A stretch of DNA of 64,000 nucleotides. Origin: a virus. Positions within the stretch are counted from its first letter, which is position 1. Each line of letters starts with the position of its first letter. The notes below the pieces were generated by a model. That model ran no database searches. It was given only the letters and a program-made list of their open reading frames with translations, and was not told where the DNA came from. The DNA is taken from IMG/VR virus record IMGVR_UViG_3300050821_001689, positions 1-64,000 of that record; one strand, given 5' to 3'. A program made the position numbers and the translations under genes. Positions 27,819 to 36,868 of the stretch are shown piece after piece.

Positions 27819-28670
27819 ATGAAGGACGAACAGTACGTATCCCGCCTGCTGGAATTACAGAAAGCATTCAAGCCACGTGAGTTTACCGTGGTCAAGCCTG
27901 ACTCCGAGTTCCCCGAACTATTCATCACCGTCCCCGACTCCTGGCCGTATATTAAACTAGCCCCCCTATACGATGTCCACTACGGCCATGCTCTCCATGC
28001 TTCCACCTCCTTCATTCGGCACATTGACTGGATGACTAATGAACCCTATGTACTATGTTTCAACGGTGGAGACCTAGTAGAGAACGCCGTCCTCGGCTCC
28101 CCCGGTATCTTCTCCCAGAAATTCTTCTCCCAAGAACAACACGACGGCTCCGTCGAACTAGTCGCTCCCTTCCAGCATAAACTCCTATTCGGTATCCCCG
28201 GTAACCATGAGTACCGTACCCTAAAAGTAACCGGCTACGACCTGGCTCGCCAATTCGCCACTGACCTGCAAATCCCCTACTTCCCCGATTATTGTTTCTG
28301 TACCATCAAATGGCGCGGGAACAACTTCCGTATCTGCGCCCACCACGGTACCGGTGCCGCCCAGACCCCAGGAGGCCAGCGTAACGCGGCTAGGAAGGAC
28401 ATGCCTTGGGTGAAGGCTGATATTTACTGGACCGGACATCTCCACCAGCCGATGGCCGACCTTATCTTCCAAGCTGACTTCGACCAGAAGACTGGGAACA
28501 TGGTGACCAGGAATACTGTAGCCATCATCTCCCCTAGTTACCTCCAATACTTCGGTGGCTATGGAGCGGCCAAGAGGTTGTCTCCCGGCGTCACTGGTAT
28601 CATCCCAGTTACTCTCCAGGAGGACGGTCGCATTGATGTCAGTCTCCACGCAAAAGGAAAGCGACTATGA
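27819..28670 (+). CDS. Calcineurin-like metallophosphoesterase
   Basis: 283 aa. Motifs in order: YDVHYGHA (D-x-H), NGGDLVENA (GGD), GIPGNHEYR (GNHE), CAHHGTGA and WTGHLHQP (GHxH), the full metal-binding set of the superfamily. Substrates range from nucleotides and DNA to phosphoproteins. Position directly after the tRNA array is suggestive of RNA end processing, but that is inference. Codon use is more C-rich than the upstream genes. Confidence 0.8.
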   Translation: MKDEQYVSRLLELQKAFKPREFTVVKPDSEFPELFITVPDSWPYIKLAPLYDVHYGHALHASTSFIRHIDWMTNEPYVLCFNGGDLVENAVLGSPGIFSQKFFSQEQHDGSVELVAPFQHKLLFGIPGNHEYRTLKVTGYDLARQFATDLQIPYFPDYCFCTIKWRGNNFRICAHHGTGAAQTPGGQRNAARKDMPWVKADIYWTGHLHQPMADLIFQADFDQKTGNMVTRNTVAIISPSYLQYFGGYGAAKRLSPGVTGIIPVTLQEDGRIDVSLHAKGKRL

Positions 28671-28903
28671 GTGTAGAAACTAAGGTCAGTAACTTCGAGG
28701 ACCAATGGAAGCGGATGGATGAGGTCCATGCTAGAAAAATAGACTTACCTGGCTTCACTGTGGAAGAATACAGTAAACGCTACGGATTAACTTGGGACCA
28801 AGCCCGCCACCGTCTTCGCAGACTGGTTCAAGCAGGGGAACTTATGACAGATATCGTAATTCGCAACAGGGCTCGCACGAGGGTTTATAGGTTCCCGGAT
28901 TGA
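28667..28903 (+). CDS. Winged-helix-like DNA-binding protein, 78 aa
   Basis: ATGA-coupled. FTVEEYSKRYGLTWDQARHRLRRLVQAGEL is a winged-helix-type recognition unit, followed by a basic wing (RNRARTRVYRF). Could regulate the operon or the switch to the minus-strand genes. Confidence 0.6.
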   Translation: MSVETKVSNFEDQWKRMDEVHARKIDLPGFTVEEYSKRYGLTWDQARHRLRRLVQAGELMTDIVIRNRARTRVYRFPD

Positions 28904-28909
28904 GGTCTT

Positions 28910-29170
28910 ATGCTGCCAGGAACCGAAGAGGATGGCCTTTATCGTCAACTCTACCTCAACATTCTCCTTCGAGCCGCTAACGACGCTAGGGGAATAGACC
29001 TTATGTGCGAGACGCAAATCGAGGCAGTAAGTGCAGTAAGGAACGCGAAACATTGGCTGACGACAGATAGTGGGGACCTTCGATACGTCTGTCATCAAGC
29101 CGGGGCCGATTGGAGGAAAATTTTGGAGAAGTTTAGGGGGGAGTATGGGGATACAAGAACCGCATCCTAA
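28910..29170 (+). CDS. Conserved small phage protein, 86 aa
   Basis: Contains LLRAANDARGIDL, then KHWLTTDSGDLRYVCHQAGA and W-R-K-I-L-E-K-F. The D-x-x-x-V-C-x-x-A-G-x-D/x pattern is frequent in small phage proteins. Function unknown. Overlaps the next start. Confidence 0.55.
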   Translation: MLPGTEEDGLYRQLYLNILLRAANDARGIDLMCETQIEAVSAVRNAKHWLTTDSGDLRYVCHQAGADWRKILEKFRGEYGDTRTAS

Positions 29171-29462
29171 TTCAATAAGGTTCCACGAACTTCTAAAGGA
29201 ACTTGGGGATTTACACGATAAAAAGAGTTTCGACTACGGCTCCGACAAGGACCCTCTCGCCAACGTCCGTGCCAGCGCCGAATTCGGCGTCCCTGCTTGG
29301 GTAGGGGCTCTCATTCGTCTCAATGACAAGATTGTCCGTCTGAAGTCCTTTGCTCGCAAGGGGGAACTGAAGAATGAGTCGGCTGAGGACTCCATGAAGG
29401 ACATCGCCGTGTACGCACTCATAGCCCTGATACTTTATGAACAAGAGAAGGAGACCAAATGA
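29145..29462 (+). CDS. DUF1599-like (nucleotide modification associated) protein
   Basis: The ATG follows GGGGGGAGT; upstream in-frame starts overlap the previous gene. RFHELLKELGDLHDKKSFDYG, then WVGALIRLNDKIVRL, then NESAEDSMKDIAVYALIAL match the pattern of the DUF1599/Nmad1 family, found in nucleotide-metabolism neighbourhoods. Overlaps the HD gene by ATGA. Confidence 0.6.
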   Translation: MGIQEPHPNSIRFHELLKELGDLHDKKSFDYGSDKDPLANVRASAEFGVPAWVGALIRLNDKIVRLKSFARKGELKNESAEDSMKDIAVYALIALILYEQEKETK

Positions 29463-30043
29463 CAGCCGTAATGCCGAAAGAAGATATGTACTCTGTAGGA
29501 CCTTGGATTGAAACGTTCTCGGGCACCAAATTCCATCTCCTCGACCCACAACCCGAGGAAATCAATGAAATTGACATTGCCCATGCTCTGTCTAATCAAT
29601 GTCGATACACTGGGCATGTGAAGAAATTCTTCTCAGTGGCTGAACATTCCTATCATGTCAGCCTTCTGGTCCCGGCAACTCAGGCTCTCGCCGGTCTCCT
29701 ACACGACGCATCTGAGGCGTATATCACAGACCTCTCCCGGCCCATCAAACAACTAACTCCCGTTGGCCCGCCGTATTATGAAATCGAAGACCGTATCATG
29801 CGTGTCATCGCCGCCAAGTATGGCTTCAACTGGCCAATGTCTCCCGAAGTCAAGAAGGCAGACAACACCATGCTTCTCCTAGAGAAGGACAGGTTAATGA
29901 GTTCATTGTCTTGGAGTGACGACGCTTCAAGTGTGGAAGCTAGAAAAGAAACGGTAGCAAGTGTTGGCGACTTGCGCCTAGCCTGCTACCGTCCTGAAGT
30001 GATGGAGAAGATATTTCTACAGCGGTTTTACCAGCTTACTTAG
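29459..30043 (+). CDS. HD-domain phosphohydrolase (YfbR-like)
   Basis: 194 aa. FFSVAEHSYHVSLL supplies the first His, GLLHDASEAYITDLSRPIK the HD pair, and KKADNTMLLLEKDRL the last Asp. This matches the YfbR-type 5'-deoxynucleotidase subgroup of HD hydrolases. Likely dNMP or nucleotide turnover with the MazG-like and DUF1599-like proteins. Its end overlaps convergently with a minus-strand gene. Confidence 0.72.
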   Translation: MTAVMPKEDMYSVGPWIETFSGTKFHLLDPQPEEINEIDIAHALSNQCRYTGHVKKFFSVAEHSYHVSLLVPATQALAGLLHDASEAYITDLSRPIKQLTPVGPPYYEIEDRIMRVIAAKYGFNWPMSPEVKKADNTMLLLEKDRLMSSLSWSDDASSVEARKETVASVGDLRLACYRPEVMEKIFLQRFYQLT

Positions 30044-30209
30044 CTGGAGCCGCAGGCGAATGCTGACTGAGAGCTAGAGCCCCCTGTGCAGCCGCTGCTA
30101 GACCGGCTACGACTGGCTGGAACTTCAGGGGCACAAGGCCCCCATAGGCGTTGAATAGTTGTAGACCGATGCCTAGAACTTGAAGAAGGCCGTGGAAAAA
30201 TTTAGACAT
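30036..30209 (-). CDS. Small hydrophobic protein, 57 aa
   Basis: Below usual length cut-offs. ATG at 30209 follows GGGAGATAAC on the minus strand. SKFFHGLLQVLGIGLQLFNAYG then GLVPLKFQPVVAGLAAAAQGAL; amphipathic to hydrophobic, ending SPAAPAK. Position at the end of the lysis genes suggests a holin-like or accessory lysis role, unproven. Overlaps the end of the HD gene by eight bases. Confidence 0.5.
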   Translation of the reverse strand: MSKFFHGLLQVLGIGLQLFNAYGGLVPLKFQPVVAGLAAAAQGALALSQHSPAAPAK

Positions 30210-30211
30210 TG

Positions 30212-30727
30212 TTATCTCCCAAGGGCAAACATTACTCGCCCTTTGAATTCTTGTAGGTCAGCAGACTTAACTGGAGCCGAAGCTACCTGTGGGGCTGCTG
30301 GAGCCGGTGCTCCAAAATTTGCTAACGCTGCATTGATAGCTACCTGGAAAGCTACGATATAAAGCTGAACCTGCTTCTGTGCGTTAGGATTCAAGACACG
30401 TAGGGCGGCTAGCTCATTAGGGTCAGCTAGGCCAGTCGAGAAGGCATTGAGACATGCCACTAACTTAGCCTTGGCGTTCCCTGATGCATTGGCACAGACA
30501 CCAAACTGGCTATTGAGAGCTAGACCAAACTTAAGATAATGGTCAACCGCATCCCCCTCAGCCTTCGAGAAGCTACCTGCCGCTTCAAGAGCCGGAAGGT
30601 CTGCTTCCGCCACCGAGACTACTCCATTGATTACTCTGCTCACGGTCGCCGCGGTTGCCTGGGCGTTACATCCGGTTAGGCTGAACACCAGGACCAACGA
30701 CGCCAATACTGATAGAAGTTTCTTCAT
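30212..30727 (-). CDS. Lipoprotein, 171 aa
   Basis: Signal KKLLSVLASLVLVFSLTGC with lipobox LTGC, so lipid-anchored at Cys20. The rest is Ala-rich and helical with two further cysteines (GVCANASG, LVACLNAF) and an Ala/Pro tail. Next to a muramidase, it could be a spanin-type or accessory lysis lipoprotein, but it is longer than typical Rz1. Confidence 0.55.
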   Translation of the reverse strand: MKKLLSVLASLVLVFSLTGCNAQATAATVSRVINGVVSVAEADLPALEAAGSFSKAEGDAVDHYLKFGLALNSQFGVCANASGNAKAKLVACLNAFSTGLADPNELAALRVLNPNAQKQVQLYIVAFQVAINAALANFGAPAPAAPQVASAPVKSADLQEFKGRVMFALGR

Positions 30728-30756
30728 GTAATTCTCCTTGAGATTCCATTATACCA

Positions 30757-31194
30757 CTACTGATAATGTGGTAGCCGCCCCATGACTTGCAGGGCATAGT
30801 TGGGGTTCCCGCCGCCGTTCCATGCCTGAAGACCAAGAGTCACGTCTCCCTTGTTCTTAGCCAACTTCCCAGCGAATACCTTACATCCCAACGTAACCCC
30901 TTGATTCGGGTCACACAGTCCCGAGAGGAACTGTCCCGAGTACCCGTTCTCCCTGGCGACCTGGCCCATTACTTGCATCAGGCCCCAGGAGAACGACCTG
31001 GCGAAGGCTTCGGTAGCGGAGATTTTATTGTTGGTGTACAAAGGAGCTATGTACTTAGCCATGAACTCCGGCTCATAGCGAATCGCCCAAGGATTCCATC
31101 CCGACTCCTGTTCGATGATGGCACACACCAGCGCAGGGTCGAGGGAGTGGTCCTTGGCAATAGAGATAGCAAGTTGGACAGTCATGTCCAGCAT
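30757..31194 (-). CDS. Lytic transglycosylase / endolysin
   Basis: 145 aa, a single lysozyme-like SLT domain. ALVCAIIEQESGWNPWAIRYE holds the catalytic Glu in ESGWNP context, followed by SWGLMQVMGQVAREN and LGLQAWNGGGNPNYA. No signal peptide, so release probably needs a holin or the host. The expected length is complete. Confidence 0.82.
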   Translation of the reverse strand: MLDMTVQLAISIAKDHSLDPALVCAIIEQESGWNPWAIRYEPEFMAKYIAPLYTNNKISATEAFARSFSWGLMQVMGQVARENGYSGQFLSGLCDPNQGVTLGCKVFAGKLAKNKGDVTLGLQAWNGGGNPNYALQVMGRLPHYQ

Positions 31195-31196
31195 GG

Positions 31197-31709
31197 TTAG
31201 TTTCCTGCACAGACGAAGGAAATGACATCAGTGATAGTCGCCGGACCAGTGATAGTGAAACTGGAGCCGGAGACATTGGCTACTTTTAGAAGGTTATTCG
31301 CCGCGTTGGTTTCGTCTGTCACGTTGCAATCATAACTAGTCGTCGAGGTAAATGCCGGAGAGAGACCAGTCACAGTAACCGTCGAAGGCGTCCCGGATAC
31401 CAACGGAGCACTTCCTAATACTACCTGAGATGCCGTGAGGGCCGTATGGGAACAAGTTGAGGTAGTCCCGCAGAACTGTACCTGTGGATGGTTGGATACT
31501 ACTAAGTTAGCTACCGGAGTAGTAGAAGCTATGGACAACGGAGCCGTTCCGGTAGAGAGTGAGGACACAATTTGTTGAGTGAACGTGTTGGTTCCGGTAA
31601 AAGTCTGGGTCCCATTGAGAACTGCTCCCGGACCAAAGTTCTGTCCCTGGCCGAACAGCACGAACACGAAAGCAACGGAGAGAATAGTGGCTAGTAGTAT
31701 CTTACGCAT
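31197..31709 (-). CDS. Secreted fibre-like protein, 170 aa
   Basis: N-terminal signal peptide (RKILLATILSVAFVFVLFGQG). The mature part is Thr/Ser/Val-rich beta sequence (TQTFTGTNTFTQQIVSS) with a C-terminal domain containing CNVTDETN and FTITGPATI. Resembles C-terminal domains of fibre proteins. One of several virion-module products with Sec signals. Confidence 0.5.
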   Translation of the reverse strand: MRKILLATILSVAFVFVLFGQGQNFGPGAVLNGTQTFTGTNTFTQQIVSSLSTGTAPLSIASTTPVANLVVSNHPQVQFCGTTSTCSHTALTASQVVLGSAPLVSGTPSTVTVTGLSPAFTSTTSYDCNVTDETNAANNLLKVANVSGSSFTITGPATITDVISFVCAGN

Positions 31710-32401
31710 TACTGAATTCTCCTGATACGTGCGATGATACCTACGTTGTTGGTGAGGGAGTTGAGTAACGCCCGAAGGAAGGCTCCTCCAGTCGGAATTA
31801 AATCATTATGAGCGAAGTTGTTCGCGTTGACTGCGGCGATGGTATACGCTGCTTGAGCAGGAGTTATGTACCCGTTAGGGTTTCCTCCCGGCCCTTCCAA
31901 ATCAGCTTCTTGCATCTGAAAACTGAAGGCCCCCGGAGCCCCGTCGAAGAAAATTTCAATACTAAATGCACCTGGGTTCTCCCCACGTCCGGGAGGCATG
32001 GAGACGGCAATGGAAGCGATGGGAACCTGAGCCTGGAAGAGTTCAGCTTGGGTAATGACTAGATTTCCCCCGCCACCGGTATCATTAATTTGGTTGGAGT
32101 TCCCACCATGTAAGTTCACATCGAGCGGCTGGGCGGTGAGAGTGGTAGCTGATGGGACAGTGAGAATTTCATAGTGTCCATCAAATCGAGTCCCCAATAC
32201 CGACCCAACGCCCTTAGCTTCAAACTGGAACCCTGGGATGGCGTGATGCGCGGCAGCGGTTGTGAAGGTCACCACTCCGTTAGTTCTTACCGCTCCACCG
32301 GCAGACGCGGCAAGTGCTACGCTGGCTTGGATGCCGAACAGTAGAGCCGTGTCACCCGGTTGGAGAGCGAGGTTAAAGTTTTGTGAAGCATACTTAGACA
32401 T
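31709..32401 (-). CDS. Putative minor structural protein, 230 aa
   Basis: Beta-rich, Ala/Gly-rich sequence with no signal peptide; VVTFTTAAAHHAIPGFQFEA and FSIEIFFDGAPGAFSFQMQ suggest a jelly-roll. Located between lysis and internal virion genes. No family recognised. Confidence 0.5.
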   Translation of the reverse strand: MSKYASQNFNLALQPGDTALLFGIQASVALAASAGGAVRTNGVVTFTTAAAHHAIPGFQFEAKGVGSVLGTRFDGHYEILTVPSATTLTAQPLDVNLHGGNSNQINDTGGGGNLVITQAELFQAQVPIASIAVSMPPGRGENPGAFSIEIFFDGAPGAFSFQMQEADLEGPGGNPNGYITPAQAAYTIAAVNANNFAHNDLIPTGGAFLRALLNSLTNNVGIIARIRRIQ

Positions 32402-32423
32402 GTGTCACCGTTCCCATTTTACA

Positions 32424-34874
32424 CTACTTTTTCTTCCTGGCCGTTCTAGCTATGTCCTGGTCAACTTGCGACCGGCCACGGATGCGTTCTTGTGTTGCTT
32501 GTAGGTCTCCAGGAGCGAGACCAGCATCTTGACGGATATCAGCTAGTTCCTGCGGATTAGGTTCTGGGATACCTAGCTGTTCAGGAAGAAGACCCTCTTC
32601 CTCTTCCGGGGGATTCCCACGTTGAATTACGTTAGATTGAGGACCTTCCTTAGCTGGCATGGCTGGGGCGGCCTTCACTTCATCCGGGAGACTAGCTCTC
32701 TCACTGGCAGCGTCCTTACCTAAGTCAGCCGGTACAGCATGGTCGTCCTGTGGGAAGAAATGGCTCTCAGCAGTCATGGCAGCTTTCTCGCCGTCCGTAA
32801 TTGGGCCAGCATCCACCACATTCACCGGAGCCCCTTCACGAGAAGCAGCGACGGGAGATTGATGACCCTTAACTGGAGAATATGACCCGTCTGGATTCTG
32901 ACGAGCCACAATAGTAGCGTCCTCCCCCTGTTGAATCTTCCCTTGTTTAGCCTGAACACGAGCTTCCGACTGCCACGGATGGACAGACTGGTCCACGAAG
33001 TCGGGTTGAATCTGTTCCGGTAATACTTGGTCATTGGGTACCGAATTCGGAGAAGCAGTGAGGTCAGTTGGCGGCGTGACATCTGGTACCGCGGCTCCCC
33101 CTTCATCCGTATCCGGGTGAGGAAGAGGCGAACGGTCTGGTCCTACATCTGGCGTCGAATACTCGCCTGGTCTCGGAGTCGGATTAGACATCGCATCCCG
33201 CATGAAACTCGGCATACCTCGCATCTGAGCGTCAGTGAGACCGCGTTGACCTTGTGGAACGTCGGGTCTTCCCATTGTCGTGAGGCTGTCAGGTAGGTCC
33301 ACAGCCGTTGGTTGAACGCCAGGTACATCCTGGCTAGTCACACTGGAACCAGGAACCTGCCATCCAGGTTGAAACGGCCCAGAGGTACCAGTCCACATTT
33401 GGTCGGGTAGAGTAGCCTGGAATCCCATAGGCGGAGGAGCCCCAACCTGACTTACTGGTCCCGGTGGAGGTGCTGGGGGCGCAGGGGCCACAGTTGGTAC
33501 AGCTTTCGGTACAGCTTTGGCGGCTGTGGGGGCCGTGAGATTGGTCTTTCCTAACTTATTGAAAGATTTAGTAGCCAGTCTATTCGGGTTACTCATGTCA
33601 AACAACGTATCAACTGGCTTATTGATATACTCTCTAGCGGCTCCGGGGGACAATGATAGCCGCATGGTGTTAGCCACACGCTGGGAGAGTGGAAGTGGAG
33701 TCGGTACGTTAGTATCCCGCAATCTCCCTTCCATATCACTTAACCCACCGTAAGCCTTACGGAACTCCGCGAAGGACTGTCCTAATTGTTCCCCACCGGC
33801 TTCCCCAATCGTGTTCACCATCTTATCCCGAAGCATACTAAGTGCATCCACTTTATGCCGCAAAGCAGGGTCATTGGTCTCCGCAGCAAAACGCTCCGCA
33901 TCAGACATCTGATAATAGCGCGAGACCGCCCGGTCGTTGTTCAATTCCCGAACCGTATCGGCCATCGTCTTGACATCCATCGGCTTATCGAATACTTGAG
34001 CGAGTCTCTCAGCAGCCGGGGCTGCTCCAGGTTTGGTCTTGTTAAGGTCCGTAAGGTCAGCCCTAATTTTCTGTCCAATCTCGGGAACTGTTGGGTCCTG
34101 AACTGAGCCAAATTGGTCAATAACTGGCGCTACGTTCTTGTCCCAAAGTTGGTACTTAGTGGATGCCACTCGGTCGGCAGTACGGATAACTCCGCCTTCT
34201 CCTCCACGTACTGGACCGTTGAGTCTAGCTTCATCAGCTAAGAAAGGGGCACCGCGGGAATACGCTCCACGCATAGTTTGTTGGGCTTCAGCCTTCAATC
34301 CACCCGGAGCCACGGTACGCTCGTATAAATTCTGTGCCTTGGCGGCGCGAGAGGCCGCTAGGTCTTCCGGTAAGGTACCGGCGTAGTCAGCAATGGCTCC
34401 TGGGGCTTTGGCTCCAACGTATAGACTAGTAGCAGCCCCGGCTCCTCGCGCTATTCCAGCGGCGGGACCCTTTTCCATTGAGGTATTAGTAATGTCATTT
34501 AAGGTAGAGCCGACTAACGGCACGGCCCCCTGGTACCTTCGAAGGTCATCGGTGGGGTACTTAGTATATTCGCTCCCGGCATCCACTATCCCCTGAATCT
34601 TATCCGAAGCGTAACTAATCGGCCCTTTGTCCATGAATTCTTTAGCTTGGTCCTTGATGTTCTGCCAGAGACCTTGCCCTGTAGGCGCACCGGTAGCGCC
34701 GGTATTGAACTCCCCAATTAAACTCTTAGCCTGATTTAGAGGAGTGCTTTCCATGCCGTCAATGATACTGTTACGCTCCTCATACGGCATGGACCTAGGG
34801 AACTTCAAGGTTCCAAGTGTAGGATGCTGAACAGTATCAAGTTGGGAGGTATCGTATTGTTGTCCGTCTGCCAT
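32424..34874 (-). CDS. Large internal virion / ejection-type protein, 816 aa
   Basis: Starts MADGQQYDTSQLDTVQHPTL, a short N-terminal motif also common in internal virion proteins. Helical first half (residues 150-430), Pro/Ala-rich and low-complexity second half with many PPTD/PPPG stretches, and a basic end (ARTAKRKK-like). In podoviruses, genes after the tail nozzle code for ejected internal proteins; the role is inferred from position and composition. Confidence 0.45.
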   Translation of the reverse strand: MADGQQYDTSQLDTVQHPTLGTLKFPRSMPYEERNSIIDGMESTPLNQAKSLIGEFNTGATGAPTGQGLWQNIKDQAKEFMDKGPISYASDKIQGIVDAGSEYTKYPTDDLRRYQGAVPLVGSTLNDITNTSMEKGPAAGIARGAGAATSLYVGAKAPGAIADYAGTLPEDLAASRAAKAQNLYERTVAPGGLKAEAQQTMRGAYSRGAPFLADEARLNGPVRGGEGGVIRTADRVASTKYQLWDKNVAPVIDQFGSVQDPTVPEIGQKIRADLTDLNKTKPGAAPAAERLAQVFDKPMDVKTMADTVRELNNDRAVSRYYQMSDAERFAAETNDPALRHKVDALSMLRDKMVNTIGEAGGEQLGQSFAEFRKAYGGLSDMEGRLRDTNVPTPLPLSQRVANTMRLSLSPGAAREYINKPVDTLFDMSNPNRLATKSFNKLGKTNLTAPTAAKAVPKAVPTVAPAPPAPPPGPVSQVGAPPPMGFQATLPDQMWTGTSGPFQPGWQVPGSSVTSQDVPGVQPTAVDLPDSLTTMGRPDVPQGQRGLTDAQMRGMPSFMRDAMSNPTPRPGEYSTPDVGPDRSPLPHPDTDEGGAAVPDVTPPTDLTASPNSVPNDQVLPEQIQPDFVDQSVHPWQSEARVQAKQGKIQQGEDATIVARQNPDGSYSPVKGHQSPVAASREGAPVNVVDAGPITDGEKAAMTAESHFFPQDDHAVPADLGKDAASERASLPDEVKAAPAMPAKEGPQSNVIQRGNPPEEEEGLLPEQLGIPEPNPQELADIRQDAGLAPGDLQATQERIRGRSQVDQDIARTARKKK

Positions 34875-36376
34875 TACTCGTATCTACCTGTTACGGCGTT
34901 CCATTTCTGGCTACCGCTAGCGTTAGGGGCTGGCGTTGCTGGAGCATTTTGGTTACTAGTCTGCTTCCTTGGTCTAGTAGGATTCTTTACTCCAGCATAA
35001 TCAGAAGCACTCTGCATCTTATTCTCGTAGGACGTAGTTATCCTATCCGCATAACGATGCATTTCATTGATGTTCGCCAATAGGTTCTCAGGAGACTGAT
35101 TCGACTGGAGCATTTGTAGGAAGTGCTCGAACATAGCTTCCGCTGGTCGGTTACCAGTATGCATCTGCATGAGACGAGTAGCGGCGAGGTTAGCTTCGGT
35201 CTTCCAGGCCGAGAACTGAGGGTCGTCCAGACCGACTTTACCAGTCATAAAGTCGTTGTAACGTCCCGAACCTGGCCCGAGTTGGTCGGAGATGTTCTTA
35301 ATTTTGTTAGTAAGGTCGTCCGCGAAATCAGCTACTGAACCGGCGCGAGAATACTCAGTCTTCTCCATATTAGTTGGCAGAGAGGACATAAGTAAGGCTC
35401 TACGGTTGGCTATCTCGGCCCGTCGGTCTTCGTCGGCATTCTTACGGTCCAGAGAGCCCTGGAAGGCACTTCGCTCACTCTCATAAAACTTTCGCGCTTG
35501 CGGGTCTAGATTAGCAATATCTTTACCCGTATAGCGTTGTCCGTTGTTATTGTCTGTGATTCCAATAGGCTCCCCTTGAGCACCCTTAATAATATCGTAC
35601 TGTGGTTTCCCGGCGCGTTTCTCGGCGGCTAGAGCTTCCGGTAGGTTAGTCGGTTCACCGGGATATTCAGGCATAATTGGAATGCTACGAGCAGTCGGGT
35701 TGTTCCCTTGAGTCACACTATAACCACCAATGACACTTGGACGATTCCGGTAATCAATCTCTGACTGAACCTGCTGTGCCCGCAAACTATCTTCATTCTG
35801 TTGTCTCGTGAGAGCGTAATCCTTATACGCCGTATCCTCATCAGCCTTAGCCGCCGTTAACCTCCGCTGGAAGTCTTCATTCCGTCCTCGTTGGGGACCA
35901 TAGATAAACTCCCTAGCGACATTACCTGCCTCAACTGGATTACCGCTCTGGATAGAATACCGACCATATCCAGCACGTCCCCCAGCCATACCCGCACCGG
36001 TTCCGAGAGCAATACCAGCTAACTTTCTCCAGATGGAAGGCTTGAACTGTTCTGGTCCCTTACGAAGTAAGTCAGCATAAGCATTCTCACTTGCGTTGTA
36101 TCTACCCAACATATGGTCTAATGGACTCTCAGGAGCCATATGGTCCGTAGTAATTGTATTCGTAGCCGGAGCAGCGGGAGATTCCATCTCTGGGGGCGTC
36201 GGAGGAGCGAACATAGACTGCTGAGGAACCATACTAAATGGTTCCTGAGGAGCTAACGCACCTCCACCTACGGGATTATTGAGATAATCCCCCGGCACTG
36301 GCTGGGCCAGTGGTCTCCGTGGTGGTTGGAGAGGCTGATTCCCTGTGTAATCGTTATCGCTGAACGTTTCCGGCAT
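34874..36376 (-). CDS. Putative internal virion protein, 500 aa
   Basis: Overlaps the next gene by one base. Pro-rich N-terminus, a hydrophobic Gly/Ala segment (AGIALGTGAGMAGG) at about residue 125, then a long charged helical middle (RRLTAAKADEDTAYKDYALT) and a polar tail. Consistent with an ejection protein that inserts in membranes; unproven. Confidence 0.45.
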   Translation of the reverse strand: MPETFSDNDYTGNQPLQPPRRPLAQPVPGDYLNNPVGGGALAPQEPFSMVPQQSMFAPPTPPEMESPAAPATNTITTDHMAPESPLDHMLGRYNASENAYADLLRKGPEQFKPSIWRKLAGIALGTGAGMAGGRAGYGRYSIQSGNPVEAGNVAREFIYGPQRGRNEDFQRRLTAAKADEDTAYKDYALTRQQNEDSLRAQQVQSEIDYRNRPSVIGGYSVTQGNNPTARSIPIMPEYPGEPTNLPEALAAEKRAGKPQYDIIKGAQGEPIGITDNNNGQRYTGKDIANLDPQARKFYESERSAFQGSLDRKNADEDRRAEIANRRALLMSSLPTNMEKTEYSRAGSVADFADDLTNKIKNISDQLGPGSGRYNDFMTGKVGLDDPQFSAWKTEANLAATRLMQMHTGNRPAEAMFEHFLQMLQSNQSPENLLANINEMHRYADRITTSYENKMQSASDYAGVKNPTRPRKQTSNQNAPATPAPNASGSQKWNAVTGRYE

Positions 36377-36632
36377 TCTGAGGTCCTAATACGGAATTCA
36401 TAAAAGAGGAAGCAACCGGTCCAGTCTGCATGTTCGGTGGCTGCTGGTTCGGAGGAATACCCATTGGATAAGCTACTGACCTAGGTTGCTGTTGCTGCTG
36501 GCCCATAAGAAGCTTATCAATCGCCCGCTGAGGTGGCATGGCACGGTTACCAAGAGCCTGGTCAGCCGGGCTCATGTTCGGTTGCGGTCCCACTGGGGAC
36601 TGTTGAGGCATTGGCATCATTACTCTGTCCAC
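36354..36632 (-). CDS. Met/Gln/Pro-rich small protein, 92 aa
   Basis: Low-complexity (MPQQSPVGPQPNMSP, QQQQQPRSVAYP). Probably a disordered structural or assembly protein. Overlaps both neighbours. Confidence 0.45.
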   Translation of the reverse strand: MDRVMMPMPQQSPVGPQPNMSPADQALGNRAMPPQRAIDKLLMGQQQQQPRSVAYPMGIPPNQQPPNMQTGPVASSFMNSVLGPQNAGNVQR

Positions 36633-36868
36633 ATCTGGGAGGGGAACTTAAATCCTCCCGGTTGAGTTGGGGCTGGTCCCATGTCTATTTGCTGAATCCG
36701 GTTCCCTGGAGCCATGAGTGTCGGACGAGCTAATCCGCCACCGATGGCATCGGAGGTAACTGGCTGCATTCCGTTTAATGGCTTCTGGTCCAACGTGCCC
36801 TGATAAACATTCCCTCCTTGGGGAGTCATCGGTGCCCGACCAACCATTTTATTCATAGCCAGGTTCAT
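36620..36868 (-). CDS. Small structural-type protein, 82 aa
   Basis: Gly/Pro/Met-rich (MVGRAPMTPQGGNVYQG), no motif. Coupled by overlaps to the genes on both sides. Confidence 0.45.
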   Translation of the reverse strand: MNLAMNKMVGRAPMTPQGGNVYQGTLDQKPLNGMQPVTSDAIGGGLARPTLMAPGNRIQQIDMGPAPTQPGGFKFPSQMWTE

